Assembly (NCBI GenBank): GCA_902702965.1
Contig: CACRXP010000007.1
Span: forward strand, 826,646 to 890,645
DNA: 64,000 bases
Origin: Spirometra erinaceieuropaei
Taxonomy: Eukaryota > Platyhelminthes > Cestoda > Diphyllobothriidea > Diphyllobothriidae
Direction: 5' to 3'
Made by a program: the position numbers and the translations under genes
The notes under the pieces: model-generated
Told to the model about the DNA's origin: nothing
The model's input: only the letters and a program-made list of their open reading frames with translations
Databases searched by the model: none
Shown here: positions 44,889 to 54,850 of the stretch, in pieces
Position numbering within the stretch: position 1 is the stretch's first letter
Layout of the letters: each line of letters opens with the position of its first letter

Positions 44889-45340
44889 GGGACGAGTCTG
44901 CGCCTCAATAGTTAGGGTGCTGGACCTCTAACCAGAAAGTTGCGGATCCGAGCCAGGCCTACGTCGGGCAAGCCATGATAGCAGAGGGGAGACGACAGAT
45001 TCAGGGAGTAAATAGATACAGGACTGTTTCGTGTATGTTTGTCTTCATCCAGCCTATGGTAACCCTGACCACCAGCTGAGATCGGAAACACGAGAGTTTG
45101 GGCATCGTGCCCGACGATGTCTACCGTGTGTTCGACAGCGAGGTGAGAGCAGGCACGGTGAGACGTGCGTAAGTTAGTTTATAGCGAATGTGGACTTGCA
45201 CAGCATCTACCGCGCTCCCTCCTGTTCTACTACCTGGGCCCGGTGTCAAGACAGAGTCAAGAAGACCGGAGGCGGGGGAGGGCGCAGAGGCCGCACTCTG
45301 GTGCTCCTCTCCACACAACACTTGACTAGGATTTTAAACA
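44889..45340 (+). repeat. SINE B composite, copy 4
   Basis: Direct duplicate of 43282-43760 at roughly 85-90 percent similarity by eye (GGACGAGTCTGCGCCTCAAT through AAGAAGACCGGAGGCGGGG). Confidence 0.85.
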
Positions 45341-46101
45341 AGAAAAATGGGGCCGGCGGCAGTCATTGCCAAAATCGTAACGAACATCTAGTCCAAGACA
45401 ATAAAATTCCATGTGCTCTTTGGTTGTTGAACACGGAATGGTGGAGCATTGCCAAGTCGAACTTTCACTGATGTGTGTATGCTCTAGGTTGCCTGTCTCC
45501 TGTGTGGAATTGGCGTGGATATTCTAATTGTCTCCAAAACTTGAACTTTCGATCCCTCACACTTAAGTGTCCTAGGAGAGACTTACGTTATTTTTTTCAC
45601 ACGAATTGATATTAGGACAAAACCTCATCGAGGGCAGTATAAACATATTTTTTTGAAATTCGGATGCCAGATTGCGATGAAGCGAACTAACCATCCATGG
45701 TGAAACGAGCTTACGTCGACCAGAAACCGGGAATGTGAACAGATGTTACTGCGCAACAGAAACTGCAACGAAAAATAGATAGGGTAACTAGGAGCCAGCT
45801 GAGCAAAGACCAATCGCTGAGTGAGAATTACGAAACATGCCGAAACTGTCGTTTTTTCGGAAGAGGCTGCTGGACACAATTAAGCGATCTACTATGGGGC
45901 TCCTACAATGATGTATTCGCAACATAACAATGTACTTGCAGTAAGAAAACGCTTCCACCATGCAGGTGACGAAACTTAACTTCGAAAAATGCAGATTTCG
46001 GATTTCGTTCTTTGAGACGCTGACGCGATAGCTCTTCCTTTCTCGCAGAAATAAGGAAGCATAGACGGTAGACGGTGCCGTTAATTTATCTGAAAATGCG
46101 C
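45341..46101. other. unassigned interval
   Basis: No gene recognised. Confidence 0.4.
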
Positions 46102-46258
46102 GGGAATACGAACCCTACGTAGTACACCCGGTGTTAAGCCCATATTTCAGGAAGAGTGTCTTTCCCCATGTCTAAACCCTAGCCTTAACCCAAACGCTAA
46201 CCCTAACCTTAATCTTCCCTCAATTTAGTGCTAGGTCATCTGAATTAAGAGGGTTCCC
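46102..46258. mobile_element. short element with telomere-like core, copy 2
   Basis: Left GGGAATACGAACCCTACG matches the inverted right end of the element at 23963-24111. The core has CTAACCCTAACC-like units. The right end GGGTTCCC is only a weak inverse. Confidence 0.45.
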
Positions 46259-46389
46259 GTTCCAACGTCCTACCATTTGCACAAATAAACAGATTACTTT
46301 TAGCAGATGAGCAGAGAGGGAAATGTTGGAGTCTTAACTTATAGAGTTCGACAACATCCAGTCTTTAACAAACCGCACTCACACGAAAA

Positions 46390-46452
46390 ATTATAAGGTA
46401 AGGATTAAGTATATGCGCGGAGTAACTAAAATTATGGAGAACCGTCTACTAT
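46390..46452 (-). repeat. dispersed repeat G fragment
   Basis: Inverse of the G 3' end (AAGGATTAAGTATATGCGCG). The PLE tail begins right next to it. Confidence 0.6.
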
Positions 46453-46489
46453 CAAAAGAAGAGGCATTCACCGGGAGGGGTTTATTGGA

Positions 46490-46537
46490 GGTCCGACGTT
46501 TCGAGTAGTTGATTTGTCTACCCATCTTCAGAGACTG
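46490..46537 (-). ncRNA. hammerhead-like PLE tail
   Basis: The minus strand reads GTCT-CTGAAGA-T, a GGGTAG/CTACTC stem, then GAAACGTC-GGAC, followed by CTCCAATAAACCCC. Stem I is GTCT/GGAC. It fits the hammerhead core with one extra U before stem II. Confidence 0.6.
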
Positions 46538-46599
46538 GGAAGTCCTGCGCACAGCTCCCTTTATATGGTGCACTTTGTTAAATGTGTGACCCGCCAATG

Positions 46600-47040
46600 C
46601 CGCCTGTGTGGTTGCATCCAACCCGCATGTCACCGTGACCTGAATCACCCCCGTCGGCTGCGGGGATGGCTGACGGCCCCGATTGTCCCGCGCCTTGACC
46701 GTCCCCAGTTAAGAAGGTTCGTAAAGTCAGATAGGGGGGAGGCAAATTGATGTGGCGGTTGACAGAGCAGTCGGTGGACGTCCACGCTTCTTACTGTATG
46801 ATCACCACCCCGGCCCACAATCTCAACGGCGTCAAAGTTGAAGACGTATCCCATTTGGGTGGCATGGGTTGCTACCTCCGACTTTGGGTCCAACCTTCGC
46901 ACGGCCAACTTATGCTCGTGCATTCGCGTTTGCAGCCGTCGGCCGGTTTCCCCAACGCAGTTGCACCTTCCGCAGATGCATTGAAGTCGGTAGATAACGG
47001 CCGACATCTCCTGCTTAGGGATCGGTTCTTATGGCTGTGC
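46600..47040 (-). pseudogene. Penelope-like element GIY-YIG fragment
   Basis: The minus strand reads SAVIYRLQCICGRCNCVGET, LQTRMHEHKLAVRRLDPKSE, GYVFNFDAVEIVG, then LLNWGRSRRGTIGAVS. This is the GIY-YIG nuclease and C-terminal tail only. The Tyr of the second half-motif is Cys (NCVGETG for NYVGETG). Ribozyme-like tails flank it on both sides in opposite orientation. Confidence 0.85.
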
Positions 47041-47052
47041 GCAGAACTTTCC

Positions 47053-47100
47053 AGTCTCTGAAGATGGGTAGACGAACCAACTAGTCGAAACATCGGACCT
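47053..47100 (+). ncRNA. hammerhead-like PLE tail, inverted partner
   Basis: Reads GTCT-CTGAAGA-TGGGTAG...CTAGTC-GAAACATC-GGAC. It is the inverted copy of 46490-46537 with a weaker stem II. Confidence 0.55.
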
Positions 47101-48220
47101 CCAATAACCCCCTCCCAATGAACGCCTCTTCTTCTTTTGATATGCCACTTGGGAATCGCACTTTCCCTACTATTGACCGTCTACTATGTTTTTTAAAGAA
47201 GGTTTTCTGCAGACTTTTTGGTCGGCCTTTCGTCCGCAGAATGACATACGCTGTACCATTACGTAATTCTTCAGTAAAAGGGAAGTTCAACCTAAAAAAG
47301 GTTCTGCGCGGAGAGCAGTCACGGAGTGAAAAAAATACTCGCGATAATGGTAGACGGAACGCACAAGTTTGTCAGTTAGGCAGGAGTGTTAAAAGGCTGG
47401 TGAATTCGTTAAACAACAGTTGGAATTTTCTTATCCCGCGTAAATTCTCAATCCTTGCCTTCGTGTGGTAGAAAGTAAAGATTGGCAAGCAGAAACACAC
47501 GGAGAGTAGTGCAAGGCAATGCTCCACTCCATAACTTACTAGTTGTCATAAAAAAATTAGCAGGAGTAAGCTACAACACCAGGTCACATCCTCTGTATTA
47601 ACCTGGTCCTCACAACTGATCGACGCCCGTTCCGGTCCTAGAGTTGTTTTTCGCTTCGGGATAAAGCATTCAGGGACCCAGTAGGCATGGCCGGTACTTT
47701 TAAGTGACTCATTAGTTGTGAAAGTGGAGAACTCTACAAAAGTCGGCTTCCTCATTGGGGATCCCAGTGGGACGTATTTAACTCAAGTTAATTCCTCAGA
47801 CTGTTGCAATTCTGAGCGAATTCCCATTAAGGAAATGGCAATCGTGCGTATTTTTCGACAGCTGACTTTTCCTGGGTACAATCAAATTAATCGGCTATGC
47901 ACAGCCTTCAGCATTTTTTCGTCGCTGGGGCAAATGTGTAGCCTGATTCGCTGCTCGACTAAATGGAACCGAAGTAGTTTATTCACTGGGCGCCATTGAA
48001 GCTAAAGGGGGCCGATGTTGCGGTGGTACCTGCGAGAAGACGATTAGCATGACGAATCTACCTTCAGAAGCACAGTCGGGGAGTCTGATAAACCGACTTA
48101 TAAGTGAAGAAGAAGAGTCGAGCACCGGAACACTTCGTTTATTGTCCTGAGCTTTCAGACTCGTGCAGGAATCCATTGTCAGAGGTAGAATAAGCGACCG
48201 TTATAAGGCATGTAGGTCAA
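47101..48220. other. unassigned interval
   Basis: Starts with PLE tail sequence (CCCAATGAACGCCTCTTCTT). Beyond that no gene is recognised; the 117-codon plus frame at 47118-47471 has no known domain. Confidence 0.4.
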
Positions 48221-48357
48221 TCATCGACCAACGGAGCAAGACTGGAGGTGACTACGCAAGGCTCTGTACGCCGGCGCTAGATCGATAAATCGATTGACTG
48301 AGTTCTCATCCGAGGCCCAGGCTTCAATCAATTCTCGGCCTGTTTTGTTACCGACAG
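48221..48357 (-). pseudogene. PLE GIY-YIG C-terminus, inverted piece
   Basis: The minus strand reads KTGRELIEAWASDENSVNRF, then IDLAPAYRALRSHL. It is the segment that should follow the plus-strand piece at 48363-48515. Confidence 0.8.
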
Positions 48358-48362
48358 ACTGG

Positions 48363-48515
48363 GCGCATGCTCGGATCGCGCATACACGAACATAAGTTGG
48401 CTGTGCGACAAGGCGACGCATTATCACAAGTGGTCGCTCCCACCTACGGAATGGGTCACGAGTTTAACTTCGCAGCCACCAAAATAGTTGCCCACACCGG
48501 AAACCAACTTATCTT
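48363..48515 (+). pseudogene. PLE GIY-YIG middle piece
   Basis: The plus strand reads RIHEHKLAVRQGDALSQVVA, then GHEFNFAATKIVAHTGN. It directly abuts the inverted C-terminal piece, so part of the domain was inverted after insertion. Confidence 0.8.
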
Positions 48516-48822
48516 TCCACACCAGGCTGTCCATCCAGCATGGGGTGCAAAAGTCCCAACAGCAGCTCTGATTGACAACGGCGGAGATAACATTTGTCAG
48601 CCTTTGCAGGCTGGTTCTCTAAACCCCGAAGAATTGCATGTCGAACCTGCAGCGGCCACGGCCAGACGGCACATTCTACGAGTTAAGTTATCTGGCGTCT
48701 TTCGAACGCCAGTTTATGATTAATTTCCTTTACTCCATCTTTTCCCTATTTCTTCCATTTTTAACCGATCGCGCCTCCGACTTCGTCATATGCTTGTACT
48801 GATTCGAACAGAAATAATCGTA
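48516..48822. other. unassigned interval
   Basis: No feature recognised. Confidence 0.4.
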
Positions 48823-49819
48823 CAGTAGATGTGCTAACTCATGAAATTTTAACCGAAATTCTGAAATGCGTTTTCGACTCTAAAAGATTACTTAAGTAGG
48901 GTTGTAATATTAATAACCTTGGAACATAGTCCTAAGGTAATTCAGTTACTTCGGGATGTCGTTTTTTTGAATGAACTTCTCTCCAGCCGCCTACAAAGAC
49001 TACACTCTGTAAAAAATGGCAACTTATGTAGTATGAATTTATCTCATTGATTTTCGGTGCCCTTATAAATTCACATATATTTCATAGAAAACATGCAGAC
49101 AAATATTCATTCGTCTACTCATTTGGTAGAAAATTACGTCTTCTTCAAATTTTTTGCTTGAACGAAGGGCCGAATTCGTTTTTTAAAAAAAAACACTCCC
49201 AATTCTGTAAAAGTTTTGAAACCGACATGCCGTTACACTTTCATTCAGGGTTTTCAAACTACAAGTTTTACATTTTCCGTATACAAAAAATCATATATTT
49301 CTCTACATTATTAAGAGGAAACCATATGGGGCTTTGTAAAATTTATCAGTCGATTTGAGTAAATTGTAAGCTTTACAAGCAACATTAGTAAATGCGGAGA
49401 CATGATGTTTTATAAAGGAGCGTTTCACGGTCTAAAAAATCCGCATAATCAGAAACTTCTAAACCGAATTATACCCTTCATTCAAGTAAAAAAATTGAAG
49501 AAGAGACAATTATCTGCCACACGATTAAGAGAACGAATATTTGTATGCATGTTATCTATTAAATATATTTGAATTAATATGGGCATCGAAAATCAATGGG
49601 AAAATTTTATTCTACTTAAGCAGTCATTTTTTACCGAGTATAATCTTTGCAGGCAGCCAAAAATAAGTTCATTGGAAAGCCGGCATCCTGAAGTAACCGA
49701 ATTGTTATGGGATTATCCTGTTAGGCAATTGGTACTACGACCCCACTTAAGTAAACTGTTCGAGTCGAAAACGCATTTCTGACTTTCGATTAACGTTTCT
49801 TGAGTTAGCACATTTACTG
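48823..49819. mobile_element. E foldback element, full length
   Basis: 997 bp between TA dinucleotides, starting CAGTAGATGTGCTAACTC and ending GAGTTAGCACATTTACTG. The long inverted arms share AATGCGTTTTCGA and the CTTCATTCAAG/GAACGAAGGGCC-type inner blocks. No transposase frame. Confidence 0.9.
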
Positions 49820-49821
49820 TA

Positions 49822-51358
49822 CAAGTGCGTATATTCGAAATGTCCTTTCAAAATAATTTTCCTTAAAAAGATCCTTTTAATTTCCACAGGCAACTCGTGT
49901 TGCATTACCTAATACAGTTCTTAAAGGATCGCCTTGGTATGAAAAACACACACAGTTTCATTCTGACATTTAATCGAGATACTTGCTTCGTTCAGCGTCA
50001 TACACTTTTTACAAACCGCAGTTTTTCCTAGTTAACGCAATTTGTAAGACAAACGGTGGGAAAATTTGGGAGTCAGCACATTTTGGCAGAAAATACACGT
50101 GAAATTCTCACAAAAAGACGAATAGTATGCAATGTGGCCAGCCAAGATTGGAGATGGGAGGAGTAAAAATTCTTAAAAGGCAACGCCTTAGTTAATTAGC
50201 AGCTCACAGCCGAACTACTTGATGGCACATCTCTCATAAGTTACGTAACTGTCGGTAGGAGTTCAAATTTTATAAAACAAATTACAAACATCTTGCTGCA
50301 TGGAATTGTCTTAATGCTTGGGAACCACCGCGGATCCTCGAGATTTCGACGAGAAACACAAAGGGTTAGGCTATTTTGTCCCAAGGCGTTCTAGTGAAAA
50401 TTATGAATGCAGGATGGATCACCAGCCTAAAAAGACTCCAAGTTAGATATCCTTTTAGGAATTTGAGTAAGGACGCACGAAGGTAATTGCAGTTTTGGAA
50501 ACTGAATGAAACGCAGTAAAGTAGGCTGCCACCTCATCGGTGTACTCTGTATTCTTAACGTCCAGTCACTTTCGATTCTCTCGAACAAATTGTCCTAAGA
50601 AAGCAGCCTTCCTTTCAAGGGACCGAATGCTTGTAGAGCAGAGGCTGGACGCATTACCAAAAATACGTCTTCAACTACGCAGAAACTGCAACGTTTGGTC
50701 TGCGTCTACACAAGCTGGGTGTAGTCTTTTTCCTCGGGCAAAATACTCCCGGAGGAAGCAGGTGAGCCCTTGCGAAGGAAGGTCCGACTCTGTCTAACCA
50801 AAAAAGAACGACGATCGTAAGACGAATTTTTTGAGGATGGGAGGTAGCTTGGGGGCGTAGTGGCGACAAACAAAGCCAGAAGAAGGTAAAACGCCCACAT
50901 CAGTGCTGCGTACGGTGTCCCTAAGAAACGATACAGTTGACAGCAAAGAGGGATGAACAAAAGACAGGAAAAAGGGTATTTTAGGAGAGAAAAAGTTTCA
51001 CCTAGACCTTTTTTATGTGAGCTGCACATTTCTTATGGAAGTATTTTAACCACCAGTATGGCTCCTTTAGATGCGAGGAACATAACTTTGAATACGGACG
51101 TTGTTCAGGTCAACACTGCATGGTTCCTTCGCACATTATTGGTGTTAAAAGCTCGAGGACATTAATTATGCTCGTTAAAGAACGGACCCGCGAATACTCT
51201 ACAGATGGGTGTGAATTTTTCAGTAGAACCAGGTTGTTCCTTCAAGGTGCCGAAAACCGACTAACAGCTCTCCTGCTATTCGCTCCATTCTTCAGAAAAT
51301 TATTCAGAAATAAACCCTCGGATGGCTTACGACTGCAGTTCCCCGCTAGTAAAAGGAC
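49822..51358. other. unassigned interval
   Basis: No gene supported. The 107-codon minus frame at 50706-51029 and the 98-codon plus frame at 51120-51416 lack domains. Confidence 0.4.
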
Positions 51359-52326
51359 AATGAGTGACCGATCTCACGAAATGTTGGCCGAAATTCTGAA
51401 ATGCGTTTTCGACTAGTAGGAATTACTTGGGTGCGGTTGTAATAGTGATTATCGTTCTGTATAATCCTATAATATTTCAGACTTGGCAGGATGTCAGCCT
51501 TTGAATAGACTACATTTCAATCTCCTGTAGAAACCGTACTCGGGAAAAAATGACTACTTAATAGCATGCATTTTTACTATTGATTTTCGCTGGTCTTGCA
51601 AATTCAAATATGTTTTGGAAAAACCACGAACAAAAATTATGCTTCCTTTTAGTCGTTTGATAGATAATCACGTTATCTTTATATTTTATACCCGATAAAG
51701 GAGTATAATTAGGTTTTTAAAAGTTTCTAATGATGAGATTTTTTAAGACCGTGCAATGTCCATTCACATAGCATCTAACTTGTCCGTTTATCACTGCTCC
51801 TCATGAAATGCACAACATAGTCTGCATCCATTGCAAAATTTTATGAACTCTATATGATATCCTTTTAAAGGCATAGAAGAATATGTGATTTTCTTTACGC
51901 GGAATGCATACACCTTGTAGACTAAAAACCCTAAGCGCTAATGCAACGACTGATCAGGCTCCAAATTATTCGGCTATTTGAAAACTTTTTAAAATTTAAT
52001 TATACTCCTTCCGCGAGTATGAAATATAAAGATGACGTAATTATCTATCAGATGACTAAAAGAAAGCATAATTTTGTTCGTAGTCTTCCCAAAATATATT
52101 TGAATGTGCATGACCATCGAAAATCAATTGTAAGTAGTAGTCATTTTTACCGAGTACGGTTTCTACAGGAGATTGAAATGCAGTGTATGCAAAAGCGGAA
52201 ATCCTGCCAGCTCTGAAATATTGTACCGCAAGATAAGCAGCATTACAGCCGCGCCTAAGTAATCCTTTCTGATCAAAACGCATTTCAGAGTTTAAGCCAA
52301 CATTTCATGAGATGGGCCACTCACTG
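51359..52326. mobile_element. E foldback element, second subfamily
   Basis: 968 bp with ends of the CAGTGAGTGACCGATCTC type (left CAATGAGTGACCGATCTC, right ending GGGCCACTCACTG). It shares inner arm blocks with the other E copies and the end type of 3688-4163. Confidence 0.85.
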
Positions 52327-52343
52327 TAAGATGGGTAGATCAC

Positions 52344-52499
52344 GAGGATATACGCCCCCCGTATTACAGACGGCCTGATATTAATTTCCGGGAGGTTAAG
52401 ATTAGGATTAAGGATGGGGTTAAAGTTGGGAGACGGGAATAGTTGGCTCCCTGGAATTCAGTGTCCAGCAACCTCTAGTACTGGGGTCTACTTAGTCCC
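52344..52499. mobile_element. short element with telomere-like core, copy 3
   Basis: CCCCGTATTACAGACGGCC at the left resembles the element at 23963. The core has GGTTAAGATTAGG-like units. The right end has CTAGTACTGGGGTCTAC, as at 24088-24105. Confidence 0.5.
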
Positions 52500-52507
52500 T
52501 TGTTGTG

Positions 52508-53560
52508 GCTTTCCCCTTCGTTGAAAAGGCTAAGAGTCGTCCCGCAACTGATCTGCTTTTTGCCGTTGTGGTTAGATTAGCAGGACTGTCAAGCCGTCAC
52601 ATCTTGACAGGATCAGTTATTGAGCAAGCCTCGTCAGTCACCGGCGAGACGGTTATCGAATGCTTGACTACCCGCGGTAGCACTCCACGACTCTTCGCCA
52701 TGGTAAACAAGTGATTCGTACTGCTGATAGCGGTTTGTGAAGTTTCTGACTAAGGGGCACAAGTCATCACAGAGAAAGATGTTGACAAGCGAAAACAGGC
52801 TAGGGGCAGTGTTTGAAAGGCATGAAGGACATTTCTATACCGACAGTTAAGTGCAGGCCACAACGAAGGAGGTCGTTTGACTTGAAACTACAGGATCTAC
52901 AATGAGGGGACTTTGCCAGATTCCCCACGATCACCGGGAGGTCATGCGAATGCAGAATTTTAAAGAGGTCAAAATCAACAGCCCTTGTAGCAGTGGGGGG
53001 AGGGACTTAGTTCTGTATCCAACTGTAAGAAGGATCAGATTTTCTCCTCCAATGAAAAGGCTGAGAGTCGTCACATAACTAATCTGCCTTTTTCCGTCTT
53101 TGCCAGATTAGCAAAACTGTCAAGCCTTCACAACTTGACGGGATCAGTTAGTGGGTACGTCTCGTCAGTCGCCGGCGCGACAGTCATTGAGCGCCTGACT
53201 ATCTGCGAAAGCATTTCCATTGCACCTTTCGGCTTGCAGTAAAAATAGTCGGGAATATCGGGATCGCATACTAGCACTTGTGGAGAACTGAGGATGACAA
53301 CAAGTGACACTGGATCATACAGCTTCCGACTATTTGGCACAAGCCATCACAGGGGAAGATGTTGACAAGCTAAAGGAGGTTAGGAGCCGTGTTTGAAGCG
53401 TATGAAGGATATCAGCATAAAGACAGTCAAATGCATGCAACAGCCAAGAAAGCCATAAAACGGCAGAATCTAAAGTGAGGGAACCTTACCAACTCTTCCA
53501 CGATTACCGGAAGGTCATGTGACTTCAGAATTCCAAAGGTGTCAAAGTCAATAGCATTTG
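52508..53560. repeat. tandem duplication of a ~0.5-kb unit
   Basis: Unit 1 (52508-52990) and unit 2 (53042-53560) are direct copies. Shared blocks are GACGGGATCAGTTA / GACAGGATCAGTTA, TCGTCAGTC, AAGATGTTGACAAGC and GGAGGTCATG / GGAAGGTCATG. The content is unidentified, and the frames crossing it are not conserved between units. Confidence 0.75.
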
Positions 53561-53699
53561 AATTAGACTTCAAAAGGTACACATCATATCGGTTAGGAGA
53601 CAGTGAGCCAAAATGAGGGAAGCGCATCGCATCCCCTGCCCAGCTGTCCTTGTGACTACACAGGACAAACTGAGTGCATAATGGGATCACACATACGGA

Positions 53700-53925
53700 A
53701 GTACAAGTTAGCAGTAGGATGAGGTGATGCATTACCACAAGTGACTTGCCCACACCTTCGATGCACGTCACGAGTTCAACTTCGCAGCGGCCAAGATAAG
53801 TCCTCATGCCGAGAGCAAGGCAGGCCGTGAGTTTATCAAATTCTGGCCCACGCACGGGAACTCAGTCAGTTGTCATACTGATCTCACGCCCGCATACGCA
53901 GCACTGCAGAATCATCCCCAGACAT
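53700..53925 (+). pseudogene. Penelope-like element GIY-YIG C-terminal relic
   Basis: After a frameshift the plus strand reads HEFNFAAAKISPHAESKAGR, then EFIKFWPTHGNSVS and DLTPAYAALQNH. It is close to the copy split at 48221-48515. The 142-codon minus frame at 53427-53855 is a shadow. Confidence 0.7.
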
Positions 53926-54286
53926 GCGGTAATGATCGTTATCGTAATTACCACCTGTTCTGTTGCCGTCGCCAGCTCCGTCAATGGGTTCCGGTACGAG
54001 TTCGGAAGGTCAGAAAAGTAGACAAGTTGTTTCGATGATAGGTCAGTCTACTTCAGCCTTACTCTCAAAAATGGTGGCCTCGTAAGGCGTCATATTTCTA
54101 ATATCACACGAAGTGTCTTGATGTATCCACAGTAGTGTCGAGTCGACAGTTAAGCAACTTGATTTGAGTCGACAGTACCGTCCCTATGCACCATAAGAGG
54201 AGCTGGAATTAAGGCCAAAAATAAGTATCGAACTTCTACGGTTCATCGGTTCTACAGCGTGAGAATTAGTTTTGGTTTCACACATA
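53926..54286. other. unassigned interval
   Basis: No feature recognised. Confidence 0.4.
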
Positions 54287-54603
54287 CAGAAGATGTGATA
54301 GCCCATAAAATGCCATAAGTTTCACAAGAAAACCCCCAGAACGCAAAACCCACCCATGTTGCTCCCCCGAAAGCTTTAAAACACTAAGGAAACGACCGTT
54401 CTTAAAAATAAGACAGTTTGGTTTGTAAATTAATATTTACTAACATAAAAATAGGTCATTTTCATTGAAAACTGGAATTTTGGAAATCGCTAAATTACAT
54501 ATCACACAAATAAGACGGATTATAAGGATGCATAAGGAAAGGAGAAGCATGAGAAACGGAAAATAATAAAAAATGACAGAAAACTCAAAAAAATAGTACT
54601 TTG

Positions 54604-54658
54604 GAAGAAGAAGAAGAAGAAGAAGAAGAAGAAGAAGAAGGAGAAGAAGAAGAAGACG
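54604..54658 (+). repeat. (GAA)n microsatellite
   Basis: Imperfect GAA tract forming the 3' tail of the ribozyme mini-insertion. Confidence 0.9.
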
Positions 54659-54693
54659 AAGAAGATGAGATTGCTGGAACAAGAAGTTTATTG

Positions 54694-54735
54694 GCCTGAC
54701 CTTTCGGATTCTTACTCGGACCCACCATCAGAGAC
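54694..54735 (-). ncRNA. hammerhead-like motif of the mini-insertion
   Basis: The minus strand reads GTCT-CTGATGG, a GGGTCC/GAATCC-like stem, then GAAAGGTC-AGGC. Stem I is GTCT/AGGC. The last core A of CUGANGA is G. Confidence 0.55.
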
Positions 54736-54850
54736 GGTTGCAATCAATACTTTGCTGACTTTCCATCTGCGTCTGACACACCATAAAGGTTTTCAGACAT
54801 GAAGATATTTAGGTTGTTCATAGTGGATTTTTCAATGATCTAGCACAAGA

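Larger units (their letters stand above)
54604..54747 (-). mobile_element. ribozyme-only mini-insertion with (TTC)n tail
   Basis: A 144-bp insertion flanked by the duplicated target TACTTTG (54597-54603 and 54748-54754). Tc1 copy 1 has one TACTTTG at the matching site. On the minus strand it has a hammerhead-like core (54694-54735), CCAATAAACTTCTTGTTCC, then a (TTC)n tail. No coding sequence. Confidence 0.8.

Noticed and set aside
53427..53855. 142-codon minus frame as a membrane protein
   Set aside because: It overlaps the PLE relic on the plus strand and part of a tandem repeat; the equivalent in the first repeat unit is not open.
54440..54682. poly-Leu membrane protein
   Set aside because: It is the antisense of the (GAA)n tract inside a transposon.
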